A stretch of DNA of 64,000 nucleotides, taken from Symsagittifera roscoffensis. Taxonomy: Eukaryota; Xenacoelomorpha; Acoela; Convolutidae. The translations under genes and the position numbers were made by a program. The stretch lies in NCBI RefSeq assembly GCF_963678635.1, contig NC_087067.1:47540001-47604000 (forward strand), given 5' to 3'. This document shows positions 33,286 to 44,100 of this stretch, in pieces (the first letter of the stretch is position 1; every line of letters starts with the position of its first letter). Below the pieces are notes generated by a model that did not search any database, was not told the origin of the DNA, and saw only the letters and a list, made by a program, of their open reading frames with translations.

Positions 33286-34179
33286 ATGAACCAGATATTT
33301 TTGAACCATCCATATACACGAGAACATTATATGCGAAAACCTAGACCAAATCACGCATCTCCAAATATTAATTTTGATTCACAAAACCCAGTTAATACAG
33401 ACTATTACCAACCAACGCAAATGCAAAATGAAATACCACTACCATATTATTTGCAACAACATGAAATAACAAAAAATCAACTTACAATTTTTTCACAAAA
33501 GCCAAATGCCGCAGAATCACTACAAATGACAATGAATCCGAACCTAATGGGTGGATCATCAAAAACATCAAATAAACCATTGATGGTATTTACAGGCACA
33601 GACCCTGAATATTCTGTAGAAGATTATTTAAATGCAGTCAGAGCCAAATTAATTTTAAATATAGGACTTGAACCAATTAATACACCACTTCACCAAAATT
33701 GGATACATAGACGCACAGCGTTAATGCAAACAACACTTGATGGCGCAGCTCAAAAATTATTTTCAGTTTTACCTATAGACATAAAAACAAATTGGAAAAG
33801 GTTCACAGAAGAATTTTCAAAAATGTTTGATTCTGAAAGAAATAAACAACATCAAAGAGTTTTATGTAATGAAATTCGCAGATTACCAATTGAAACAATT
33901 AAACAATTGGCAGTTAGAATCGAAACACTAGTTCAAAAAGCATTTTCACCTAACACTCATGATTTCAAAAACACGAAAATGACAGAAACTTTAATGATGA
34001 CTCTAACACCTCAATTAAGGAAAATAGCTAATAAAAAGAGAGCATCACATCCCTCCTCACTTCGAGAACCAGATTTAGATTTTACAAAACTAGTTGATAA
34101 ACTAGAACAAGCAGAAATCATAAAGAAACACTTAAAATACAATAAGTCAATAGAAGCGAAACAAATACTACACATATAA
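33286..34179 (+). CDS. gag: Gag capsid region of the retrotransposon
   Basis: 297-aa frame. Residues 1-95 are Gln/Asn/Pro-rich. From about residue 100 (KPLMVFTGTDPEYSVEDYLN) to residue 230 it has the Ty3/gypsy Gag capsid signature: FxG-like start, W at LHQNWIHRRTALMQTTLDGAAQKLF, then NWKRFTEEFSKMFDSE and a QLAVRIETLVQKAF segment. A helical LVDKLEQAEIIKKHL tail follows. Gag forms the particle and packages element RNA in the cytoplasm. A stop after residue 297 and a further TAG at 34284 separate it from the zinc knuckle. Confidence 0.8.
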   Translation: MNQIFLNHPYTREHYMRKPRPNHASPNINFDSQNPVNTDYYQPTQMQNEIPLPYYLQQHEITKNQLTIFSQKPNAAESLQMTMNPNLMGGSSKTSNKPLMVFTGTDPEYSVEDYLNAVRAKLILNIGLEPINTPLHQNWIHRRTALMQTTLDGAAQKLFSVLPIDIKTNWKRFTEEFSKMFDSERNKQHQRVLCNEIRRLPIETIKQLAVRIETLVQKAFSPNTHDFKNTKMTETLMMTLTPQLRKIANKKRASHPSSLREPDLDFTKLVDKLEQAEIIKKHLKYNKSIEAKQILHI

Positions 34180-34262
34180 ACAACATACAAGATTCAGATG
34201 TAGATCTAACTGAAAAAATTACTGAAATCTTAAACATATATGAGAAAAATCCAAATTTCAAA

Positions 34263-35234
34263 GGTAAACCATCTTTCAAAAAATAGTGTAATTATTGCCG
34301 AAGATACGGATACAGTATTGCCGAATGTAGACAAAAGCAACAAGATAACCAGAACAAACCACAAAAGTACAAAGAACCAAAAAAATCATACTATCAATAC
34401 ATGATAAAAGACCAAAATTTACCAAACAAAAATATACATAGTAATAACAGCTCTGGTAAACCACTTCCAAATAATTCCAATTATTCAAGAAACCAATCAC
34501 CTTATAACTCAAGTTATAGAGGTAGATCACCAGAACAAAGAAATTCACGAAATTTCTCGCAAAATAGATATAGTCGATCAAATAGTCAAAATAATCAGTA
34601 TCAAATTCAAACAAGAGAGAATTTTCGTTTGATACCACTTTCTATTCAAATTCCAGAAAGAGACACTATTCAAATGATAGATCACGAAACTCATCATACA
34701 ATAGAAATAAAAACTATTCAAACAATAGGAATAGAAGTTATTTAAATAATCGAAATCAACGTTACCAAAACAATAGATCAAGAAACAATTCATACAACAG
34801 ATCTAATTATCAACGAACAAACAACAACAACTACCATAATAGATCACGAAACAATTCACAAAACAGAAATCCAAACTATAACAATCAACAAAGAAATTAT
34901 TCACTATCTCCTCATAGAAATAATAATCGCTACTCCGATTCCCAACACAAATATAGGAGCAACACAAAACATCAAAGACAAATTGATCAGGAACAAACAA
35001 CTGAAGACATTTCAAAACGTAACTGAACACATTTCAAAATCCTTCACTTCACACATTTATGAAAATCAATTGGAACTCCTTCAAAATTACTACACTAGAT
35101 CTATTAGTTTTAACGTACCAGTTGAACAAGAAGTAAATGAAATTAAAATTGTAATTAAACCCAAAAAAGACGAAGTAAAAAGCTCAAGTAAAACCACTTT
35201 TATCAAAGTATACAAAAAGAACAACCAAGAGTAA
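34263..35234 (+). pseudogene. Nucleocapsid zinc knuckle with Asn/Ser/Arg-rich tail
   Basis: CNYCRRYGYSIAEC at 34287-34328 has the C-x2-C-x4-[H]-x4-C spacing of a retroviral zinc knuckle, but Tyr replaces His and an in-frame TAG (34284-34286) precedes it. The following 250 or so codons, across at least two frame changes, are extremely rich in Asn, Ser, Arg, Gln and Tyr (RSRNNSQNRN-type). Zinc knuckles bind the genomic RNA; the tail composition also fits RNA binding. Confidence 0.6.
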
Positions 35235-35257
35235 AGAATTTAAACACCCTCAGATTT

Positions 35258-35687
35258 TGAAATAGATTTTTTAATCGACTCAGGAACAGAATCAAATATT
35301 TTTATTATCCGCACTTGGAATGAAATCAAAACACTACGTCCAGCCTTAATACTTATTAAGACAGCCAGCAAAATAGCAACAGGACAAGGCTCAACCTTAA
35401 TAAATTTTGGAAAAATTCAACTTTTCCTTGTTCCCACCAGAACAATGGAACAAAACAAAATCTTAAAGAAACCATTTAAACAAACATTCCACATAACAGA
35501 TATTAAACACAATATCATTGGCATACCGTTTATAACTAAATATATTCCCACAATAAATAGTAAAATCCATATAAAAGACAAGTACACAAGAATGAAAAAC
35601 ACAGCATTAACATTCTTTCAAAGACTAAACAAACAACCCACAATTTTCTCCAATATTTACCCTATATACAATCAGGAACGAAAATAA
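35258..35687 (+). CDS. Retropepsin-type aspartic protease
   Basis: The frame runs through FLIDSGTESNIF (catalytic Asp at 35277-35279, DSG triad) to HNIIGIPFITKYIPTINS near 35510-35560, the hydrophobic-G-x-[DP]-F motif forming the flap-end of retropepsins. Length (about 110-140 aa) suits the family, which cleaves Gag and Pol. The first half is in the frame ending at the ORF 35445-35687, so the domain itself is undisturbed, although it is separated from gag and RT by frame breaks. Confidence 0.7.
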
Positions 35688-35774
35688 CTGAAACCACTAT
35701 CAGGAAATGTATATAACTTTTCAATCAAACCAGTTCACTAGTATGATAAAAACCAAAACAAACAACATCTCTTT

Positions 35775-36083
35775 ATGTCAGACCTTGAATTTAAACCCAT
35801 TCATAAATTTTTTCGAATAACAATTTCATCCATAAAATACATGAAACATTCAAACTCCGATATTATTTCGTTACACGTATATAAGAATTCACCAAAACCG
35901 ATAACATTACCTCTAGGACTCTTAGGATACTGTGAAACAAATGCCACAACTTCACCCACAAACGAAGTAGCATACAGAGTCAATAATATATTACAATTAC
36001 TAGACATATGTCAATCAACAATTCTTGATGCAGAATTATCAATAAACAGTATAATAAGCAACGAAAAAAGAAATACAGATTAA
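35775..36083 (+). CDS. Linker ORF between protease and reverse transcriptase
   Basis: 102-aa frame without a catalytic motif, lying where gypsy pol polyproteins have the protease-RT connection. It contains HVYKNSPKPITLPLGLLGYC, reminiscent of the segment before the RT fingers in some gypsy Pol proteins. Ends with TAA at 36081; the RT follows in another frame. Confidence 0.45.
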   Translation: MSDLEFKPIHKFFRITISSIKYMKHSNSDIISLHVYKNSPKPITLPLGLLGYCETNATTSPTNEVAYRVNNILQLLDICQSTILDAELSINSIISNEKRNTD

Positions 36084-36099
36084 TTCACAAAAACCCCAT

Positions 36100-37191
36100 A
36101 TTTTAAACCGACGTTCAAAATATCAGAATATACAGAAGAACAGCAAAAATTTTTAACAATGTTTAATTTTCAACACTCTCAATTAACACAGAACGAACTC
36201 GACAAATTAGCCAAATTACTATTAAAAAATCCAACAGTTTATGCAACATCAAAATTTGATGTTGGAAAAATTAGTTCACCACTACATTTACCTTTAAAAC
36301 CTGGCGCTATTTTCAAAAAACAAGAGCAAGCGAAGTACCAATACATTTAAATGATAAAATAAACAGACTACTTGACATTTTAGAACAACATGAAATTATA
36401 TCTCCGGTAAATAAAGAGGAACAATCAAAAGGTAACACCTTTATCAACCCAGTTATCATCCTAGCTAAAGTAGAATCACTAAAAATTGTTCTAGATGCTA
36501 GATATCTCAATTCACTAATTGTCGAATCTAAATGCAATTGGCCTATTGAACCCATTCAAGTAATTCTAACAAAACTAAACGGTAAAAATTTTACAACCGC
36601 AGACATGAATAGTGCATACAATTGAATGCCATTAGATGAACAATCACGACGGTTAACACAATTCGTTTTTGGAAATCAACAATACAAATTCAATAGATCA
36701 TGCTATGGAACATCCATAGGACCCGCAGTTTTTTCAACTTTTATGAGTAAAATTTTTTGACCACTTATACTCAAGAAAAAAGCAATCACATACTTAGACG
36801 ATGTTTTCATGCAATCAAAACTAAAGATGAAATGTTTATAATTTTAGAACAATATCATCAAATACTCAAAAATGAAAACATGAAAGCAGCCCCAGACAAA
36901 TCACATTTTTTTCTAACACGCGTAAAGTTTCTTGGACAAATTATTGAGAGAAACACTAGAACTCCATTAAAATCACGCATAAATGCAATTCAAAAACTTC
37001 AACCACAAACAAAAACTTCATCCACAAACAAAAAAAATCCAAGAATTCCATGGAATGTTAAATTTCTAAGTGAATATGTATACAAAATGCAATTATATCT
37101 AACACCTTTCTATAACATCCTCAGACAGCAAAATAACTTGAATGGACTACCGAACATCAAACACGATTTGAAGAAATTAAAAAAGTGCTAG
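36100..37191 (+). pseudogene. pol: Reverse transcriptase of the retrotransposon, disrupted
   Basis: RT motifs appear in order in changing frames: SSPLHLPLKPGAIFKKQ (entry), NPVIILAKV...LKIVLDARYLN (motif with first catalytic Asp region), FTTADMNSAYN (fingers/palm), YGTSIGPAVFSTFMSKIF (SFGLxxAP-like block) and YLDD at 36791-36802 (catalytic Asp pair). Then comes FLTRVKFLGQIIERN (thumb FLGH-like motif). Breaks include a frame change near 36335, TGA at 36623-36625, TGA at 36758-36760 and a frame change just before the YLDD. The enzyme copies element RNA to DNA in the particle; this copy cannot be functional. Confidence 0.85.
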
Positions 37192-37195
37192 CAGA

Positions 37196-37466
37196 ACAAA
37201 TATGAATTACAATCCCAGATCCAAATCAACAATTCTCTGCAATGTGCGATGCTTCGAATTTTGGCATCGGCGCAGCATTACTACGATCACACAGTGGAAC
37301 AAACAAGATGACTCTTATATCAGCAAACTCTCGCTTATTTACACAAGCCGAACTACGACTCTCTACTCTTATGAGAGAATGCACAGCTATAAAATACACA
37401 CTTACAGAATATGATTTTCTGATACTTGGATCAAAACATCCAACAGTTCTTTTCACAAATCACTAA
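37196..37466 (+). pseudogene. RNase H domain
   Basis: The frame 37242-37466 starts MCDASNFGIGAALL (first catalytic Asp in the CDAS motif), continues AELRLSTLMRECTAIKYTL (catalytic Glu in the E-x-A-like helix) and ends before the DH motif, where TNH-stop occurs. This is the Ty3/gypsy RNase H order directly after RT. From 37467 to 38316 the connection region is reduced to broken frames with a recognisable ALPDTLSRK-type end of RNase H near 37590. Confidence 0.75.
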
Positions 37467-38316
37467 CCAATTATTTTTCTTTTTACATAAAAATCAAATC
37501 CAAACCATAGAGTTTACAGATTTCAATTAATCTTAATGAAATTCCCAAACTTACATATAGTTTGGACAGCAGGAAAAAATCTTGCATTACCAGATACACT
37601 AAGTAGAAAAAACCACCTGAACTATTACACGAAAAACTACAGTTGAAATACCACAAAATATTAAATTTTATCTTGCAAAAAATGAAACATCACCACGATT
37701 AGAATGTAAACATGTAGTAAAAACCGTTATAGATCAATCACAAATACTACATTTCCAAATAATGTTTTCAGATTTACAACATTTCCAGATTGTCAAAATA
37801 ATCACTATGAAGTTGATTTAGTAGGTACATCCACATTTAAACCAATTCCATATTCACATTGGAAAAAAACTAATACCCCACAAAAGACAATAAAAAACAA
37901 CCACACAAAAAAGATCCTTTCCCATTAATAGAAAAAGGAAATTTAACTTTCTTTATAAACTTATCTGGACCACCGACAAATGATTTAAATCACACAGTAA
38001 ATCAAGTTTTTTACCTTCACGACCCACTTGACACAATTCCCCTATAAAATTTAGAAGTCGAAAATTTTTTTCTACCACCAACAGACACAATTACACTACA
38101 ATTACTACAAAATACCAAAATTTTGACCCTGTTATTAGGCAACTCAAATTATAGCACAAATATAAAACAAAGCCAGCAAAAGCTGATGCAATAAAATTAG
38201 GAAATAAAACACTCCTCAGATACTTTAGAAAATTTAATAATACAACTATAAATGAAAACACAGACCTTTTAGAGTATCAAACAACTGATTTTAAAGTACC
38301 CTGTCTTCCCATCAGT

Positions 38317-39062
38317 ATGATGTTGATAGCATTCAACATATCACACAAACAAAATACAAAAAGACACTCAGGATCAGAAAAGACATATTCATATTTTACA
38401 CAAAATTTTCACTTCCTAAATGCACCAATTTGGATTAAAGTATTATGCAACGATTGCATAATATGTCAATTAAATAAACCTTATCCAAATCAAAAACAAA
38501 TAGCACAGAAACGAGAATTTAAAAGACAAAGCCTATATTTGAATCATAGAATTTCATTTGACACAAAAGGACCAATTTCACCATCCTCCGAAGAAAATTA
38601 TTATATCATGGTCACTGTTGATCCATTTACGCACTATGTAGCACTCAACCCAGTACCACATTGTAATGCTTATTACACTTACACAACACTTTACGAACAT
38701 TGGATAGCTAAATTCTGACTACCGGAAATACTAGTCACAGATAACGGTACAGAATTTATAAATAATGAAATCATCACTTATGCCACCTATATAATATCAA
38801 ACATAAACCACGTACATCTCATGCACCATGGACAAATGGATTAGTCGAAGGTATGAACCGTTCACTACAAGAATGTCTTCGATGTATCATTAATGGAAAT
38901 GATACACGATATACTGAATGGTCAACAGATGTAAAATTATTCCCCTTATCTTATAATTCACAAATCACAACAACTTTAGGAATGTCACCATACGAAATGG
39001 TTTTTGATCAAAAGCCACGAAAACTAATTATGACTGCAGCAAACGCCCATAAAAAGGCATAA
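38317..39062 (+). pseudogene. Integrase: zinc finger and DDE core, disrupted
   Basis: HKQNTKRHSG with CNDCIICQL forms the HHCC zinc finger. The core shows SFDTKGPIS (first Asp), ILVTDNGTEF (second Asp, near 38730-38760) and GLVEGMNRSLQECL (Glu) in a different frame. TGA at 38716-38718 and a frameshift near 38780-38850 interrupt it. SYNSQITTTLGMSPYEMVF is the usual segment after the core. The enzyme inserts the DNA copy into chromosomes. Confidence 0.85.
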
Positions 39063-39280
39063 GGATATTGTCAACCAAATAAAGATTCAATTTATATAAT
39101 CTACCATTACATACACATGATGAAGACCACTTTCATCATCCACAAATTTTAAAATTAGCTTCCGGTACACATACCGAATGGATTTTAAATAGAGATAAAA
39201 AACATAATAAAATCTACCAAAAAGTAACAAAGAAATTTTTTTAAAGGCAAAATATAAACAACCAAATTAATTCACGCTTT

Positions 39281-39688
39281 ATGCCAGCCACAGATTTAAA
39301 AATTCGAACATTTGTTTTAATACCTAATTTCAATACACAAAAAGGAATCTCCAAAATATTACAACCACTTCAAAAAAGACCCTACCAAATAATTGATAAA
39401 CCCACTGAAGTAACATACAAACTTACTGACTCCAGTAAAAAAAAAATCGTTCAACACCGTAACAAACTGTTACCTTATTATCCAAAAGAAGACGGACTCC
39501 GTGATATAACTCAATTATATTCCTTCACAGGCTTACAAATCTTTCAAAACAATCCACAAACTGAACGAAATCAAAACGTTAATATCAATAAAAATCAAAA
39601 AACAATCCAACAGCAAAACGCAAACCCTCAAATATCAAACACACCAGAACCAAAAATATCTCAAAAGAAAGAAAAAATAGAAAATTGA
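39281..39688 (+). CDS. Integrase C-terminal GPY/F-like module and tail
   Basis: 135-aa frame with KILQPLQKRPYQIIDKPTEV followed by TYKLTD, matching the GPY/F module (KLxPxxxGPYxIxxxxxxxxYxL) at the C-terminus of Ty3/gypsy and retroviral integrases. It continues into a Gln/Asn-rich tail. It is cut off from the integrase core by frame damage between 39063 and 39280. Confidence 0.7.
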   Translation: MPATDLKIRTFVLIPNFNTQKGISKILQPLQKRPYQIIDKPTEVTYKLTDSSKKKIVQHRNKLLPYYPKEDGLRDITQLYSFTGLQIFQNNPQTERNQNVNINKNQKTIQQQNANPQISNTPEPKISQKKEKIEN

Positions 39689-41144
39689 CAGAAAAAATTT
39701 TTACCACAGAATCAACAACAAAAATCCAAACATACAGAATTATCACGAAAATAATATAAAAGACACTCATCCCACAATCTAAAATATTAAAAAAAGTTGA
39801 ATTTCAAAAACACCTTTAATTTTGATTAACGTCAATTTTCTTTTTAATCACTTTAAACTTTAACATTTCCGTTATAACATGCTGAAGATAAACTCGATAA
39901 ATTCTAGTTCAAATTCAACCAATAGAAATCATTTAAATTGTCACCTTTTTATCTCTAACACATACTCAATAGCCGACAGATATCAATCTCCAGGCAAATC
40001 TATAACTATAACCTTACAACCTCCAGGTCAAAAATAAGCAACTTCCTAAAACTTGACAACTAAAATAAATAATACTTCAATATTATAACCCTCCCCTATC
40101 AGATTATGCAAAAATCAACAGTACTTTCGACCTCAAAAGTCCCCCAACCAAAAATGGCAAATTAGCCTAAATCAAAAAACATCCATGATTATATGGCCTA
40201 AAGTACAAATATTTCAAAGATACCCCCAATTATCCAACAAATAAAAACAAAACTATGAAGACCCCCCAAACACCATAAAAATAACCCTCAACAATTTTTG
40301 ACAAAACTCAACACACTCGTCAAAAAATCAATTAATAATTCGACCACACTTGAATTTTGCCCCAAAAGTTTAAAAAATGTTCGACGAAACAAATCATTTC
40401 TTAAATGCTTCTTTTCATAACAGTCGACAACTTGAAACAAAAATTTTCAAACCTTTTCACAAAATTTTTTGCCATTCTTTTTCATTGCAAGTTTTGAATC
40501 TCTAATGATCCTTTCTTTAATTTTTTGCAATCTTTAAAAAACATTTTATTCCCCAATTGAAAAATACTTTCAACTTTCCCAAATCCTTGACCACATCTAC
40601 AGGTACGAAAACATAAAATCTATTTAAATGATACAAACCATTTTTAGTCGAAAAGATATTTTTCTTTTATTCATAATTTTTCTCACATTTTTAATATCCC
40701 AAATCATGACAATGTGCGAATGTATAAAAAAGGCAATAGTCACATTCGCCTTAGCAACTATTTTTTTGATACTTTTTATTGAAGAATATTATAATAAACA
40801 TAAATTTTCCCAATAAGAAATAAACACTCAAATACCTTTTTAAAATTGCTTTTTAACCACCACCAAACCAGCCCCCACCAACAACATCCCAAGACAGTCC
40901 AATAACACCTACAACTACCAACAATCCCCAACCATCAACACAAATTTCTTTTCTAGACAATCCATACACTTTTGAAGAACGACACTCATGATTATCTGAA
41001 CCATTAGAACCAGTTAATCGCCAAGCATCTTTAAGGGAACCAACACATAATTTATATCCCACCTTACAACAAGATCTTAATCGAGTAAGACATATTAGCT
41101 AAATCAAAATACACTTGAAATAAATAGACAAATTTTACATCCAA
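39689..41144 (+). other. Pol-envelope interval with a small hydrophobic ORF
   Basis: About 1.4 kb, mainly A/C-rich sequence without recognisable domains. A single short ORF of note lies at 40628-40816. In the part after 40850, Pro/Asn/Thr-rich reading may be a diverged N-terminal portion of the envelope-like gene. Confidence 0.4.
40628..40816 (+). CDS. Small two-helix membrane ORF between pol and env (62 aa)
   Basis: The protein has two long hydrophobic segments (FLLFIIFLTFLISQIM and IVTFALATIFLILFI) around a short hydrophilic turn with two Cys. It could be an accessory membrane peptide or a signal-anchor for the downstream glycoprotein. Chance is possible because the sequence is T-rich here. 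No homolog recognised. Confidence 0.3.
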   Translation: MIQTIFSRKDIFLLFIIFLTFLISQIMTMCECIKKAIVTFALATIFLILFIEEYYNKHKFSQ

Positions 41145-44100
41145 GAAGAAATAGACATTTTCAAACCCCCAGAGTTCATTTTAACAGACCCCAATCACCA
41201 ACACCAACTACCTCAGAACTTTCAAGCAGTACACTACCAGAAACTCCCACACTCCTTCACAACATAAAATTTCAAATATTCCATCAGACTATCTAGGTTC
41301 AACTCCAACATCAGAACAAATCCGAGAAAATCTTTTTTATCCCCCAAACACCACCGAAAGACCACCATATTGGAAACACACTCTTATACTCAAGGAGGAC
41401 CAAATTTAGTAAATGAACAAATAGATATTTCTTCTGATGCAACATTATCCTCCCTGCCAGAAACACTTTCACTTCCATCAACACCATCTATAAGTCAAAT
41501 ATCACCAACACTTTTCCCCCTTAATTTTCCCACCAACCTTTGCGCTAGATACCAAGAACAATCATCGACAAATACCCCTCTACGGTTGGACTGGAATACT
41601 TTTGTAGCACCTCCCCCACTATTTGGACAACATCAAGAAAGTAGCCGACTCCACAATTGGGCACTAAGTAGATTACAATATAGACAAGATATTCACAAAA
41701 ATATTCAAGAACACAATATTCAGATACTTCAACAAAATAGTCTCCAGTTAAAGTTTGAAATCACAGTCACACTTAATAATATTGCTCAACATCTTTTTCC
41801 CCTAAGCGCACTGAATATAACAGCTCAATCACTACCTCCCCCATTTATAACAACTGAAGTTATATATAAAAACGACAGTTATACTAAAAACACAATTGGA
41901 TATATTAGCTTTTATAATCCATACTCAGGATTATCATACACATGTATATTCTAAAAATTCTTACATTTCAACACCTCCATTTTCTCATTTTTTTCCAAAC
42001 AAAATACAATTCCATCTCCTCGCACAGGACCTCAGGATTTGTTAGTAACACGCTACGATTGTGAAGAAAATGAACAAAAAAACGCTACAAAAATAAGCTA
42101 TAAACCAAGTAACACAATGCGAATCAGAACCACAAGCCATATACACCACAAACATAGTAGCAACATTATACTCAAAAGCCCGAGCAACAACACTCACAGG
42201 CTATAAAATTACAGCAACATTTTCCGAAAAGAAAGTACATTGTTCACAAATTTCAAATGGAAATAAAAACCGACTTGATCAGGAATCATTCTATCAAAGT
42301 AATATAGAAAGACTTTTACATCTAAGTCCCGAAGATTGTAAAAACGAACTACTCAGATTAAATTTGGCTAAAAATAAAAATTCAAACTGAAAAATAGTAA
42401 ACTTTCAAGTCTTCACAGACAATGTACATCAAGCAGAACTTGAAAGATATCAAGGACATATTAAACTAGACGAAATATACCCATACAACGGCGCACACGG
42501 ACGAATAACTTATTATATTCAAGACAAACACTGGATACCACATATTGGACTAAATAATCCTTCAAACTGCAAAGCAGATACGAAAAAAAAGGATACCGAG
42601 AAATAATGTTTTTTGACTGGAAAATACAATTCGAAAAAATACAACTCACACGAGGTATAAAGCTAACACTATAATTCATTAAGGAATCAGACTACCTTGC
42701 AAAAATGACCAAGGCTGTTGTGACCCCACAGCAAGAACACAAGAAACAATTGTTTAGTTTCCCGAAGACACTTGTAAATTATTTCAAGTAGCAAAAATCC
42801 ACGCTCGAATGATTAAATTCCATAAAATAATGTTCATTGAATCTATCCTATTTGACAATGTCAATCCTAGTCAAATAAGACACACCAATATTGAATTCAG
42901 AAACATTCACAATATAGAAAATAAATTAACACGTTTCCAAAATTATCATGAAACAGAATTTGCATGTAATTATAAAAACCCACTCTACAAAACACAATAC
43001 TCCGAAATACTTGTCGATCAGACGACGGTTTCGATAGGACCACTGGAAAATTAAAAGATGATCGCCATGCAACACATCAACCTCTCAACGAAGGAACATC
43101 ATACATCCCAGTAAATCTTCTAAGAATCACAGGAAACCCTGGTGCAAAAGTAAAACCACACGACACTGAAAGCACACGATTACAAGAATTATCACTGATG
43201 AATAGTACATATTTAGGCGCAATACACTATCACATCCACTTAGATAAGAAATTAGAGTACACAATTAGTAGAATTTTTCAAGAAATGTCACTTTCCGAAT
43301 TAGAAACACTATATCAACAATGTGAATTAGAAAGAACTCAGATTTTACAATCACTCGCATTAGCAGTTCTAAAAATACCCTACGCAGGATATATTTTATC
43401 CGGAAATGGATCAAACTTCCTTGACTACGATGGAAATATACTATGGTTTTATACTTGCACCAAAAATCATCACCATTATATGTTTTTGAAGAAAAACGTT
43501 GTTACAAACGAATCCCGATGTTCTATAAAAATTAAGTTCATTTTGTCGATACATTTTCAAGACGAACATATTTTTGGGATACCGCAGTCCCATGTGGTTC
43601 AGAAAATAGCCACAACGTCGAACAATTAAACCCTGACGAAGAAAAATACTATCTACTCACACCATACCCAACATTAATGCAGCCATTGAAAAAGTTCTCA
43701 CCCGAAAGTAATCGAGCTCTTGCTCTTATCTTAATCCCAATATCGACCTACAATCAATCGGAATTTATTCTAAATCAGATATACAATGTCACATTCGTAC
43801 ACAACAATTTCAGGAACTACTAACACAAATGGACACCATACAACGACATTCGATAGACCAAAATTTAGGAAAACTTGCAGAAACGGCAGGATTTCCAGAC
43901 ATTTATACACAAGACTACAGCGGATATTTGAAAGATAAGAAAGACTACATATACTTAAACGGCAAAAAATATATACCACACGATATCTCACCAATAAATA
44001 TTTTTAGCTTCGTAACCTTAAAAAACGAAAGCCTTGCCTTTCTAGGATGGCCATATTTCATCTTAGAAAGATTGACTATCTTATACGCTATGTTTAACTT

